64,000 nucleotides of DNA from Gammaproteobacteria bacterium. GTDB taxonomy: Bacteria; Pseudomonadota; Gammaproteobacteria; Pseudomonadales; Pseudohongiellaceae. A program made the position numbers and the translations under genes. The DNA lies in NCBI GenBank assembly GCA_012960305.1, contig DUBM01000014.1:310001-374000 (forward strand). Direction: 5' to 3'. Below the pieces are notes generated by a model, which did no database searches, had not been told where the DNA came from, and saw only the letters and a list, made by a program, of their open reading frames with translations. Shown one piece after another: positions 53,930 to 62,857 of this stretch; the first letter of the stretch is position 1; every line of letters begins with the position of its first letter.

Positions 53930-55000
53930 TTAATCTAAGGGAGCTTGCAGCTTTGTATGCTCAGTGACAATTCCGCCACGCTTGCCAATTTCTATTGAGC
54001 CATAGCGAGGAATAAAGCAATCTGGTAGTGGCCTATCTCCGGCAATCGATAACCAAAGCCGAAGTAGGTGTCTGCGTTTTGCCGGATCAGGCCAATCTGT
54101 AAACCCTGTTCGGTCATGCAATTGAGAATGATTGTAAACAAATTGCATATCCCCTGGTTCGAGATTCATCGAGAGATACAATTCAGGGTCGTTGGCTAAC
54201 GAATCAAAATAATTCAAGGCTTTAATTTGCTGCTCACTTAAGCGTGGAGCATCAGGAAAACGTCGGGCACTATCGACATACTGTCTCTGGTATTGCACAG
54301 TCAAATAATTCTCAAACCAGGAGAGCACTGGTATTTCAAAATAAGGTTTCTCTCCGGTTGGCACCTCTCCTCTTCTGTCTGTCGCTACCGCGTCAAATAA
54401 ATGAGGAACTAAGTCTGGCCGCTGTTGCTGCATCTTATTGAAAATTGTTTCTGCACTCACCAGCAGTGACTCCCCGCCCTCTTTTGCTGGTTGCAGACAG
54501 AGTAATCCAACCACATCGGCAGAGTCAGTATGAAAAGTTTGACGGACTGAGGTTTGATAAATCCTGGTAGTCACGTCTTTTGCATCCAAGCCTACATCGC
54601 GAACATGACCAAGAATATGTCCATGAGCATTTTGCGAGCGAGCACTACCTAAGTGTGCGCCGACGCCGCAGAAAATAGTGGCAATGGTTTCTTTGTTGTA
54701 GGTCGCAGTCGGTAAGCCACGAATTAACTCCACGCCAATGCCATGCAACAACTTTTCCTTCAATTGTCGAAGATGATCACTGAAATGAGTAAGAGGAAAG
54801 GTTTCCTTAGTTATCTCACCTATATCGATGTACAGAGTCTGGAATTGGGCAGCGGCAGATTCCAAGTCTGCTATGTCAGTTGGCGTAAGCTGATACAGCC
54901 ATTGAGCTGAATCTTTTGCCAATTCAGTGCCAACCCAGGAAGAGGGCCTGCTAATGCTCTTGGGCAGATTTTTCAGATTTGTATTTGCCAAGTCGGGCAT
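53930..55000 (-). CDS. TauD/TfdA family Fe(II)/2-oxoglutarate dioxygenase
   Basis: A 356-residue protein. The iron motif is RQTFHTDSADVVGLLCLQP (HxD), with the distal His in MQFVYNHSQLHDRTGFTDWP and the 2-oxoglutarate Arg in KRRHLLRLWLSIAGDRP. The layout matches the TauD/TfdA superfamily that hydroxylates small substrates such as taurine or chlorophenoxyacetate; many marine relatives act on unknown substrates. Cytoplasmic. It is divergent from the amine dehydrogenase operon, so the two could share a control region (55001-55145). Confidence 0.88.
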   Translation of the reverse strand: MPDLANTNLKNLPKSISRPSSWVGTELAKDSAQWLYQLTPTDIADLESAAAQFQTLYIDIGEITKETFPLTHFSDHLRQLKEKLLHGIGVELIRGLPTATYNKETIATIFCGVGAHLGSARSQNAHGHILGHVRDVGLDAKDVTTRIYQTSVRQTFHTDSADVVGLLCLQPAKEGGESLLVSAETIFNKMQQQRPDLVPHLFDAVATDRRGEVPTGEKPYFEIPVLSWFENYLTVQYQRQYVDSARRFPDAPRLSEQQIKALNYFDSLANDPELYLSMNLEPGDMQFVYNHSQLHDRTGFTDWPDPAKRRHLLRLWLSIAGDRPLPDCFIPRYGSIEIGKRGGIVTEHTKLQAPLD

Positions 55001-55145
55001 AGCCTCTGAGCCAATAGATTCAAGCAGAAAGCCCTATTGTACGGCAAAGATAAAATGAGCCAAGCGAGCATTTTTGGGATACACTCTGAAGCACTAATAA
55101 AGACGAAATCGATCAAACAACTAGCTAGATTGAAGGAGAATAAGA

Positions 55146-56255
55146 ATGCACTTTATCTCCCCCTTGGTGAAAAATGCAGCTTTGGTTCTTACACTGGTAA
55201 TTCCGGTGGCATGGGCGCAAATCACCCCTGAGGAAATTTCCATTGAAACCATGCCGGAACCCGGCGAGAACTGGTTTATTGCAAAAACCAGCAATGGTGG
55301 CTATGTCTATGATGCTAACAGCGGTGAGATGCAGGGCCTCTTGTCGCTGTCTCGCTATACCCCGGCAGTTACCACTTGGGCTCCTAGACAAGAATTTTAT
55401 GCTGCTGAATCCTATCTATCCCGTGGTGTTCACGGAGAGCGGACTGATATTGTTGCTATTTATGACTACGAGAATCTCAGACCGATCGACGAAATCATAA
55501 TACCTAATCATATGGCTAGGCTTGCTGTACGAAGTCATCTGGGCTTAATGGGGAACGGTCGTCATTTGGCTGTCTTGAACATGAATCCAGGATTCACAGT
55601 TTCAATCGTGGATGTGCAGGACCGAGTGTTTGTGTACGAAACTTCAACACCTGGTTGCGCGATAATCATGCCTATCGCTGAAAACGATTTTCTACAGGTT
55701 TGTGGTGATGGCACTCTGCAGCTAATCCAATTGGCCCTTAGTGGTTTCGAAGAAAATCGTGTTCGCAGTGAGCCATTCTTCAACGTTATTGATGATGCTG
55801 TGTTTGATAGGGTGACCCGTAGCACCGATGGTTGGTTCTTAATTACTCACGCTGGTGTAGTCTACGAAGTTACCACTGATGATGATGAGATTATCATTAG
55901 CGATGGATGGTCAATAACACAAGCTGGCGAAGAGGGTTGGCGGCCCGGCGGGCGCAATGAAATTATTACTGCTCACCAAGCGACAGGACTAATTTATGTA
56001 GCAATGCATGAAGGCCCAATCGATACTCATCACGAACCTGGCGATGAAATTTGGGTGCTCGATAGCAGCACTGGACGCCGTATTCATAGATTAGAGTTAG
56101 AATCCCCGGCTAATAGCATTCTGGTTACTCAGGAATCTGAGCCTAAGCTGCTCATCGCTGATGCGGATGGTGGCACTCATGTTTACGATGCTATCACCTT
56201 TGTTCACGAACGCAGCATACAAACCCCTGGCGCGCAAAATTTTGAAGATTTTTAA
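55146..56255 (+). CDS. aauB: Amine dehydrogenase heavy chain (MauB/AauB)
   Basis: A 369-residue exported protein, close to the family's usual length. The signal peptide reads VLTLVIPVAWAQ. The mature part is a seven-bladed propeller of the quinoprotein amine dehydrogenase large subunit: FIAKTSNGGYVYDANSGE, TIVxDV-type blades such as AVLNMNPGFTVSIVDV, GCAIIMPIAENDFLQVCGDG and GDEIWVLDSSTGRRIHRLEL. It binds the light chain that holds the TTQ cofactor. An excellent AAGGAG ribosome site precedes it. It is the first of five genes in the order aauB-E-D-A-cytochrome. Confidence 0.9.
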   Translation: MHFISPLVKNAALVLTLVIPVAWAQITPEEISIETMPEPGENWFIAKTSNGGYVYDANSGEMQGLLSLSRYTPAVTTWAPRQEFYAAESYLSRGVHGERTDIVAIYDYENLRPIDEIIIPNHMARLAVRSHLGLMGNGRHLAVLNMNPGFTVSIVDVQDRVFVYETSTPGCAIIMPIAENDFLQVCGDGTLQLIQLALSGFEENRVRSEPFFNVIDDAVFDRVTRSTDGWFLITHAGVVYEVTTDDDEIIISDGWSITQAGEEGWRPGGRNEIITAHQATGLIYVAMHEGPIDTHHEPGDEIWVLDSSTGRRIHRLELESPANSILVTQESEPKLLIADADGGTHVYDAITFVHERSIQTPGAQNFEDF

Positions 56256-56303
56256 ACTTTTTTCTCAGCATTACTATTTTAAAAACAATTTGAAAAACAA
56301 GAC

Positions 56304-56873
56304 ATGATAGATCCACTAATAATTCTAATTTTAAGCATCCTGTTTTCGGTATTGTTTCTATTTACTGCACTGCATAAAATTTTATCTGGTTCCTTCCAGA
56401 GCATTGTGAGTGACTACAGAATCTTACCTACTGCATTAGTTCCGCTAGCTGCAATTTCAATTCCACTAATCGAAATAGTCATTGGTTTTTCTTGGGCTTT
56501 GAATTTCTTACCGACGTTAACAGCATTGGCAACGTCAACAGTTCTAGCAAGTTACACAGCAGCAATGGGAATTAATTTGCTACGAGGTCGTCGTTACATC
56601 AACTGTGGCTGTGGCTTCTCTTCCACAAAAAATATGCTGAGCTCTCAGCAACTGTCTGGCGGATTAATTCTTAGAAATATAATTCTGATCGCATTTTCTA
56701 TATTAGCGATTCTGCCTTTAGCAGAACGGCTATTAGGAATTATGGATTACTTTAGCGCAATCGTTGCATCAGCCATTATTGCCTTATTATTTGCTGGTTA
56801 TAACCAACTATTAAGCAATAGCAATCATATGGCCCTGTGGCGACAAACTCATAGTGGTGGTTCTCATGGTTGA
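56304..56873 (+). CDS. aauE: MauE/AauE maturation membrane protein
   Basis: A 189-residue protein with about four to five membrane helices, matching the MauE (DoxX-like) family. The signature is NCGCGFSSTKNM near residue 96. MauE is needed with MauD for formation of the light chain's many disulfides in the periplasm. It overlaps the aauD start and sits between aauB and aauD, as in known clusters. Confidence 0.85.
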   Translation: MIDPLIILILSILFSVLFLFTALHKILSGSFQSIVSDYRILPTALVPLAAISIPLIEIVIGFSWALNFLPTLTALATSTVLASYTAAMGINLLRGRRYINCGCGFSSTKNMLSSQQLSGGLILRNIILIAFSILAILPLAERLLGIMDYFSAIVASAIIALLFAGYNQLLSNSNHMALWRQTHSGGSHG

Positions 56874-57519
56874 AGCCCTAGCCATTTCCAATATTGTATT
56901 ATGGGTGATTGTTGTAGTGCTAGCACTGCTGGTTTTTGCGTTGACACGACAAGTAGGAATTCTATACGAGCGCGTAGCTCCAGCCGGGGCGTTAATGCCA
57001 ACCACTGGTCCAAAAGTTGGAGAGATGACCAAAGAACTTGCGCTAACTTCAATCACTGGCACACCGTTAACAATTGGTGGTGAAAGCTCATCGGGACTAG
57101 CGATATTCATACTATTCATCTCGCCAACTTGCCCTGTGTGTAAATCTTTAGTGCCAACTGCGCAGTCCTTGGTAAACTCCGAAGGCAAACGCATGGAATT
57201 AGTTTTCGCCAGCGATGGTGATGAATTGGAACAACATCAAAACTATGCCCGTGATCTAAATTTGAACGACTATCCCTATATATTGTCACAAGAATTAGGC
57301 ATGACTTTTGAAGTCAGCAAACTGCCTTTTGCAGTTTTAATTGCGGGCGATGGCACGCTCAAAGGAAAAGGCTTAGTGAATACACGTGAACATATGGAAA
57401 GCTTGATAGAGTCTATGGATACAGGAATAACAACCGTGCAGGAATATGTGAATCATATTCAAGCTGATCAACCCGCAGAGGCTGGAGTACCAACTACAGC
57501 TATGGAACAAACCTCATGA
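56866..57519 (+). CDS. aauD: MauD/AauD thioredoxin-like maturation protein
   Basis: About 217 residues. I choose ATG 56866 over GTG 56854; both lie in the end of aauE. One N-terminal membrane anchor (VLWVIVVVLALLVFAL) leads to a periplasmic thioredoxin-like domain with active site SPTCPVCKSL (C89, C92). MauD is needed for correct disulfide formation in the light chain. The stop overlaps the aauA start (ATGA), showing translational coupling. Confidence 0.88.
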   Translation: MVEALAISNIVLWVIVVVLALLVFALTRQVGILYERVAPAGALMPTTGPKVGEMTKELALTSITGTPLTIGGESSSGLAIFILFISPTCPVCKSLVPTAQSLVNSEGKRMELVFASDGDELEQHQNYARDLNLNDYPYILSQELGMTFEVSKLPFAVLIAGDGTLKGKGLVNTREHMESLIESMDTGITTVQEYVNHIQADQPAEAGVPTTAMEQTS

Positions 57520-58052
57520 ATATTGAAAAGATTATCGAGCGTGGCTATTACTGGGTTGACGAACATGCCCGCCAAACCAGCGTGACCTTAGCGCGAAAGC
57601 TATCCAGACGAAATTTTCTTTCTCGTTTAGGGATGATGTTAGCTGGTGCTACCGCTTTTCCATTATTGCCAGTGGCTCGTTCCTTCGCGCAGAGTCGGGT
57701 GGAAGAAGTAGGTGACCCACAAAGCTGTGACTACTGGCGTTACTGCGCCATGAGCGGGACCTTGTGCTCTTGCTGCGGCGGCTCTTATACTTCTTGCCCT
57801 CCAGGCTCCGAAGCGTCCCCCATTACATGGGTTGGTACGTGTCGAAACCCTGCAGACAATCGCAATTATCTAATGTCTTACAATGACTGCTGTGGTAAAG
57901 CTGTTTGTTCTCGCTGCAGTTGCCACAATACTGAACGAGATAAGCCAGTTTACTTTAATAGCAATAGCAGCACAGTTCTCTGGTGCTTCGGTACTGAAAA
58001 TACTAGTTATCATTGTACTGTTTCCTTGGTTTTGGGCACTCCTGACGAGTAG
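57516..58052 (+). CDS. aauA: TTQ amine dehydrogenase light chain (aromatic amine type)
   Basis: A 178-residue protein. A Tat signal (LSRRNFLSRLGMMLAGATAF) is followed by the light-chain domain from about residue 70. The two Trp that form tryptophan tryptophylquinone are W105 in SPITWVGTC and W156 in VLWCFGTEN; the catalytic Asp is D124 in YNDCCGK. It has 14 Cys in the mature part; methylamine dehydrogenase has 12 as I recall, and the extra pair (CSCCGG, AVC) matches the aromatic amine dehydrogenase of Alcaligenes faecalis. It oxidises primary amines to aldehyde and ammonia in the periplasm. Confidence 0.92.
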   Translation: MNIEKIIERGYYWVDEHARQTSVTLARKLSRRNFLSRLGMMLAGATAFPLLPVARSFAQSRVEEVGDPQSCDYWRYCAMSGTLCSCCGGSYTSCPPGSEASPITWVGTCRNPADNRNYLMSYNDCCGKAVCSRCSCHNTERDKPVYFNSNSSTVLWCFGTENTSYHCTVSLVLGTPDE

Positions 58053-58062
58053 GGCTGGGTTT

Positions 58063-58491
58063 ATGCTTTCAGCTTTCCAATCCAATTCAAGAAAACTGCT
58101 TTTCATTGCAGGAATATTTTTACTGGCAAGTAGCCAGATCTTTGCAGCAAGTCCACGCACGAATTACTTACTCTTTTGCAGCGGCTGTCATCGACCCTCT
58201 GGCGAAGGGAAACACCCTAATGTTCCAACACTGGTTGCAGAATTAGGCCGCATGATGAGCGTTCCAGAAATGCGTCAATACCTGGTTCGAATTCCCGGCG
58301 CATCTTCAGCACCAATTTCTGATGCTGCACTCACCGAAGTTATTAACTGGTTACTTACAGAATTCAATAGCGATACTCTACCACGGCATTTTGAAAAGTT
58401 GAGTGTTGATGAAGTTAGCGAAGCACGAAAAAAGATATTGGCAGACCCACTTAAGTATCGAGAATTGCATTGGAAGCCCTACGACGACTAA
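58063..58491 (+). CDS. Small periplasmic monohaem cytochrome c
   Basis: About 142 residues from ATG 58063; a longer open frame upstream is inside aauA and should be ignored. A signal peptide (LLFIAGIFLLASSQIFA) precedes a single haem motif CSGCH (C39, C42, H43). Possible distal Met ligands are M64, M65 and M70. It follows aauA by ten bases. In the A. faecalis aau cluster, as I recall it, a small monohaem cytochrome gene also follows aauA, so this is the likely electron acceptor or an accessory. Confidence 0.85.
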   Translation: MLSAFQSNSRKLLFIAGIFLLASSQIFAASPRTNYLLFCSGCHRPSGEGKHPNVPTLVAELGRMMSVPEMRQYLVRIPGASSAPISDAALTEVINWLLTEFNSDTLPRHFEKLSVDEVSEARKKILADPLKYRELHWKPYDD

Positions 58492-58557
58492 CTCTCAGTT
58501 TTTCCACTGCCAAAAGCACGATCAATGCTGCTGTAGTAAACTAGCACACAAATAAAT

Positions 58558-59463
58558 TCATGATCGCTTAAAAAACTCCCAGATCCGTTCTGTAGCAGAA
58601 ATATCTTGTGTCGTATGACTTCTGCTATTTGGGCGCGAGGTTGAGCCTGGCCAGGTATGACCCCCGCCTTCAATTAAAAACCACTCAGTCAGTGCATCGC
58701 AATTAGACCAGAAATAACGGACTACTTCAGCCCTTACTCTTTCTCGAGTTGCTTCCATGTCGCAATTATTATGTTCCGACCAACGCTGCATGACTCTTTC
58801 CATCGGAAGATCAAACCAGGGAGCATCGGAACCAGATATTGGAACAATGCTATCATTATCACCTTGAAACGAAATAATAGGTCGCGGCCCTGCATTGTTA
58901 CATTCGTTAGCGTAGTAGTAACGATAGGTCACGGGTGCAAAAGATTGGAAAGGTGTGTCCGTCAGGCAAGCCAAGGCTAAGGAAATATCGCCACCTGCTG
59001 ACATGCCTGCTGCATAAAGATTTTCAATACAATGTTCGCTCTCAACATGTTTCACTAACTCCAAAACAAAATTTATATCGTGATCACGTTCGCGCAGAAC
59101 CGCCTCCCAAGCTCCATTCCAGTAGCTAGCCAAATAATGACCCTGGTCTATGTATTTTTTTGCTGCATCGGGATGGACAAGAATTACTTTCTCACGTTCC
59201 GCTATTTCTAAAAAGCTACTATAGGGAAATTGCCCTTCTGCTGACCCACCGGCTCCATGAAAGTCGAAGATAGCGTCAACACAATCTCCGGCTTGATAAC
59301 TTGAAGGTAGCGTAATCAAATATTTTCTTGAATCACCGCTCTTCGTAATTAGTGTTTTAGTTTGATAGAGGAGGAAATCAACATCAACAGTTGCCTGCGC
59401 AGATATTTGAGCCTGAGAAGCTGTAGCAAAAATTAATAAACAGAGAGATGTTAGAGTTTTCAA
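58558..59463 (-). CDS. Exported esterase, PHB-depolymerase/LpqC-like alpha/beta hydrolase
   Basis: A 301-residue protein with signal peptide (LTSLCLLIFATASQAQ). The hydrolase domain shows FDFHGAGGSAEGQFPYS (oxyanion hole), the nucleophile in AAGMSAGGDISLALA (GxSxG), SFQGDNDSIVPISGS for the Asp loop and GGGHTWPGS for the His. This order matches the feruloyl-esterase/polyhydroxybutyrate depolymerase-like family. It would act on ester bonds outside the cytoplasm. It is convergent with the amine dehydrogenase operon. Confidence 0.87.
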   Translation of the reverse strand: MKTLTSLCLLIFATASQAQISAQATVDVDFLLYQTKTLITKSGDSRKYLITLPSSYQAGDCVDAIFDFHGAGGSAEGQFPYSSFLEIAEREKVILVHPDAAKKYIDQGHYLASYWNGAWEAVLRERDHDINFVLELVKHVESEHCIENLYAAGMSAGGDISLALACLTDTPFQSFAPVTYRYYYANECNNAGPRPIISFQGDNDSIVPISGSDAPWFDLPMERVMQRWSEHNNCDMEATRERVRAEVVRYFWSNCDALTEWFLIEGGGHTWPGSTSRPNSRSHTTQDISATERIWEFFKRS

Positions 59464-59490
59464 GTTCTATGGTTATCCTTCTAGTTCACA

Positions 59491-59685
59491 TTATATGCAA
59501 TAGTAAAGCCCTGAATGAATTATCGGCAAACCGCCCATCAGTCTCCGATTTTCTGTGAAAATCGTTGATGGAGACCTGGAACAAGATGATGGTAAGAATA
59601 ATCGACCCCCCAGTCTATCTAGTGTCCATCTAGTCTTTTCGTAATAATCAGATATGGCGAAAATGTAGAATCTTGATTGCGACAT
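59491..59685 (-). pseudogene. Glutathione S-transferase remnant with two frameshifts
   Basis: From ATG 59685 (AGAGG upstream) the frame reads SRFYIFAISDYYEKTRWTLD, a typical GST N-terminus. At a run of six G it slips: another frame continues VDYSYHHLVPGLHQRFSQKI, exactly what a GST would have next, before hitting TGA. The first frame then resumes with GGLPIIHSG. The helical C-terminal domain is missing. So it is a truncated, frameshifted GST gene. The remaining gap sequence (59464-59885) holds nothing else visible. Confidence 0.75.
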
Positions 59686-59885
59686 TCTACCTCTTTAATG
59701 GCTTCTAAAAAGCTCAATTCAGGTATAGGCTTTTCGATTAGTTTAGCATCCCATCGTAAAAACCTGCCATGTGGTCGCGGAAAATTTAATAACTAAGGCA
59801 ACTTGTGATAAAACACTATTATTGCGCTACAGTGGCAACAATTATGGGACTATTGACATTGGGCTGAAGGCAAGGAACTACCGAA

Positions 59886-60287
59886 ATGCAAATTAAATCA
59901 TTGAAAAACCTAGCGTTAGTGACCGTCGCTTCTGGACTGCTGTCCACTTGTGCTATACCCCCAGAACTGCAAGCAAAAATGGATGAGTACGCGCGAACTA
60001 TCCCTACTTGTTCAGGCAACGCAGATTGTCAGAGGAAATGGTCTCTCGCGAGGGCATGGGTTGAAGCAAATTCAGACTTTACCATCCGCGGCGAAAGCGA
60101 TACTCGAATCATGGCCACGAGCAATATTATTAGCACCAGCGGCATGGGAGTGGTCGTGACTAGAGTGGCTGCTAATGGTGGTGACCAGATCACCGTCGAT
60201 CTCGAATGTTTCGCTGCTTATGGTTGCCCCAATATTTGGGACTCGAAGCTGGATTTTAATCAAGCAGTAAACTCAGCGAACAACTAA
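59886..60287 (+). CDS. Small predicted lipoprotein
   Basis: A 133-residue protein. The signal LALVTVASGLLSTC gives a possible lipobox LSTC. The mature part has a helical start (PPELQAKMDEYARTIP), two Cys close together (TCSGNADCQRKW) and a later pair (LECFAAYGC). No family recognised. AAGGAA precedes the ATG. Function unknown. Confidence 0.68.
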   Translation: MQIKSLKNLALVTVASGLLSTCAIPPELQAKMDEYARTIPTCSGNADCQRKWSLARAWVEANSDFTIRGESDTRIMATSNIISTSGMGVVVTRVAANGGDQITVDLECFAAYGCPNIWDSKLDFNQAVNSANN

Positions 60288-60376
60288 AGCAAAAGACTAG
60301 AGCTAACTCTTAAATACCCTTAGCCTTTTACTTTTTAAGCTATCTCAAAGACTGATCCAACAATTGAACGATAACT

Positions 60377-62047
60377 CTAGAGCCGCGAGCGCTCTAAAGT
60401 TACATCAGCATTACGCCATAGCTCTTCAAACTGGCGATTTATGACAATCGCTTCTTGCTCTTTGCCCTGAGCTTCAAGCGCCTGAAAAAGCCCAAAAGTT
60501 GACCACCCATTTCGCTGATTCCATTCCAAATCTTTGCGATAAACTTCTTCTGCGTCTGCTGCTTGATCAGCTTCGAGCAGAGCAGCACCTAGATATAATC
60601 GCACTGACTGTGACCAATCAGGCGGCTCTGTATAGTCAAGATTATCTTGAAATTCTACCGCATGCCCATAGTGCAAAATCGCTCCGTCAAGATTACCTTT
60701 CGCTTCTTCTATCTCACCTAGCAACGCATGCATAGCTAAACCAAGAACATGGTCGGCAGGCGTCGGACCTACCCCTGTATCATTTACACCTTCGGCACCC
60801 ATCTGCTCTCGAATAATTGCAAGTTCAGCCTCGGCCGGTGCGATATGACCCATTGCCGAGTGAGCACTACCCATTACATAAGCCCACATACCCTTCAAGT
60901 AGGGGGTGTCCGCCTCTTCTTTGTTTTTCGCGTTATCGGCGTGAATCTTGTCCCATTTACCGAACACTTTATCCATTACCCATTGATGAGCCATGGTCTT
61001 ATCTCCACCGCGCCGGGCACCAATGCCATTACCCGCATTGCGAGCAGCGGCTTCACTAGAGTCTACGTAGTTTCCTTGCAGCATATTAGCATACCGAACA
61101 AAATCCAAAGCGTGAGGCTTATGAATTTTGTGAGACAAAGGGTACGTTCCAATTAAAGGAAAATTAGTATCACCCCAGATCTCCGCAAATTGATCATCAA
61201 CAATTTGCGACCGCTGATTAGAGAGGATTGCTTTCTCATACTCACCAACTCGAAGGTAGATATGTCCAGGCATGTGCACCATATGGCCAGATATGGGCAG
61301 CGTGCTTTCTAGCTTTTGCGCTGCAGGCATCGCTAGCTCAGGCTGAGCAGAACCTTCCATCAAATGAATATACAAATGATTAGCACCAGGGTGATCATGC
61401 TCTATAGCCATAGCAGCCTCTAAGGCCCCCTTACCTTCTGCGGTTCCTGGTTTCGGTGAGCCATCGGCTTCCCAATAATCCCAGCGCGTTGTATTCATAT
61501 ATGCTTCACCAAAAACAGTGGCTATGTCTGCATCATCCGGATACTTTTCATGTAATTCACGCACCGCTGCAAGGAATGCAAAATCTCTCTCTCTGTCATC
61601 AGGTATTGCGTCCTTGTTATACAGTACAAACGTAGCATTTATGAGGTCACCTTCTAACTCAGTGCCATTGTTAGCTAATTCCATTGCCCGACGGATGGCT
61701 GCTAGTCCCGCGCCTTGAGGGTCATCAGGCAAATCCACGTAACGACTATTTGGATTCGGTCCAGCGGCATGGGCTATGCCCCAGTGTGGCATTGGGCTAT
61801 TCGGGTCTAAACGCGCGGCTTCTTGATAGGACGCTATAGACTCCGGGAAGTAGAATCCCCAAGCCATACGAATGCCTTGATCAAAAAAAGCTTGGGCTTC
61901 AGCGGAATCCGTTGAAATTGGGCGGCTATAGGTACCGCTCCCAGGAACCATAATGGCAAGAGCTTCATCCGAGCTTTGCGCCAAGGCGGAAAGTTGGAAC
62001 CCCAGAGATGCAGCGGCTAGAACCATAACATTAAGGACTTTAAGCAT
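60377..62047 (-). CDS. Exported TPR-repeat protein
   Basis: A 556-residue protein with signal peptide (MVLAAASLGFQLSALAQ). TPR-type helices are scattered along it: AQAFFDQGIRMAWGFYFPES, ASYQEAARLDPNSPMPHWGI, GEYEKAILSNQRSQIVDDQF and NLDGAILHYGHAVEFQDNLD. A His-rich middle (HDHPGANHLYIHLMEGS, HMVHMPGHIYLRVG) is characteristic of a conserved but uncharacterised family. AGAGGT precedes the ATG. It works in the periplasm or on the surface; the partner is unknown. Confidence 0.85.
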   Translation of the reverse strand: MLKVLNVMVLAAASLGFQLSALAQSSDEALAIMVPGSGTYSRPISTDSAEAQAFFDQGIRMAWGFYFPESIASYQEAARLDPNSPMPHWGIAHAAGPNPNSRYVDLPDDPQGAGLAAIRRAMELANNGTELEGDLINATFVLYNKDAIPDDRERDFAFLAAVRELHEKYPDDADIATVFGEAYMNTTRWDYWEADGSPKPGTAEGKGALEAAMAIEHDHPGANHLYIHLMEGSAQPELAMPAAQKLESTLPISGHMVHMPGHIYLRVGEYEKAILSNQRSQIVDDQFAEIWGDTNFPLIGTYPLSHKIHKPHALDFVRYANMLQGNYVDSSEAAARNAGNGIGARRGGDKTMAHQWVMDKVFGKWDKIHADNAKNKEEADTPYLKGMWAYVMGSAHSAMGHIAPAEAELAIIREQMGAEGVNDTGVGPTPADHVLGLAMHALLGEIEEAKGNLDGAILHYGHAVEFQDNLDYTEPPDWSQSVRLYLGAALLEADQAADAEEVYRKDLEWNQRNGWSTFGLFQALEAQGKEQEAIVINRQFEELWRNADVTLERSRL

Positions 62048-62242
62048 TGTAATTTACCTCTTTTCGGAACATCTTTTAATTAATTTCTCAGCAATCGTAG
62101 AATTAGCTGCTTACATCGTTATGAACCATATTAAATTACGACAGTCGCGCAGTATACCCTAACTGCGCTGCTGGCAAACCCGTAAAAAGACTAGATTTCG
62201 CCTTTACAAGTTAAAATTACCTTTCTTTGAGGAGTAAACAAC

Positions 62243-62857
62243 ATGAAAACAATTAACCTCGATGTATTTACTGATTATGTCTGACCATGGTGTTATCTCA
62301 GTACCGTGAGTATTGAAAAACTGAAAGCTAATTACCCTGTCAACATCCGATGGGTACATTTCCCTCTGCACCCAGAAACTCCCGCTGAAGGCAAATCCCT
62401 CGCTGAATTATTCGCCGGCCGTGATATTACTCCCATGCGTGAGCAAATGAAGTCGCTGATGGCTGAAGCAGAACTTCCCTACGGAGAAAGAACTCATACT
62501 TATAATAGCCGCCTGGCACAAGAAATAGGCAAATGGGCAGATACTCAAGAAGGTGGCGAGGCAATTCACGATGCCCTTTACAAAGCCTACTTCGTGGACA
62601 ATTGTAATATTAGTGATATTAACGAGTTGCTAAGAATTGCCGGATCTGTAAATTTGGATACTTCAACTGCCCGGGAAATTTTAGAAGAGCGGCAATTCGA
62701 AACCGCTGTTGATGAAGATTGGAGTAGGGCACGATTAGTTGGCGTGACTGGAGTTCCTACATTTTTCAGCAATGACTTGACGGTGGTCGGATGTCAACCA
62801 TATGAGACTCTGGAAAAATTTGTTCAGCACCTTATAGAACTGGAGAAAAAAGATTGA
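62243..62857 (+). CDS. DsbA/FrnE-like thioredoxin-fold protein with UGA at the first active-site Cys (possible selenoprotein)
   Basis: From ATG 62243 (AGGAG eight bases upstream) the frame reads MKTINLDVFTDYV, then TGA at 62282-62284, then PWCYLSTV and open for 190 codons to 62857. Homologues of this DSBA-family group have CPWC here, so the single stop replaces the first Cys at residue 14, giving UPWC if read as selenocysteine. The rest is intact: FPLHPETPAEGK, the cis-Pro segment GVTGVPTFFSND and normal length. Without UGA decoding, translation would need GTG 62306, which has no ribosome site and loses the active site. A SECIS-like hairpin follows. The alternative is a Cys-to-stop mutation. 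Confidence 0.7.
62285..62312 (+). promoter_or_regulatory. SECIS-like RNA hairpin after the UGA
   Basis: CTCA (62297-62300) and TGAG (62307-62310) enclose the loop GTACCG. Below it a single T (62296) bulges out and TA/TA (62294-62295 with 62311-62312) pairs. The loop starts 16 bases after the UGA and begins with GU. A bulged U and a GU at the loop are features of the E. coli fdhF SECIS, as I recall them. The stem is short, so this is suggestive only. Confidence 0.4.

Noticed and set aside
57883..58062. Longer N-terminus for the cytochrome c
   Set aside because: It lies inside aauA in another frame; the ATG at 58063 gives a clean signal peptide.
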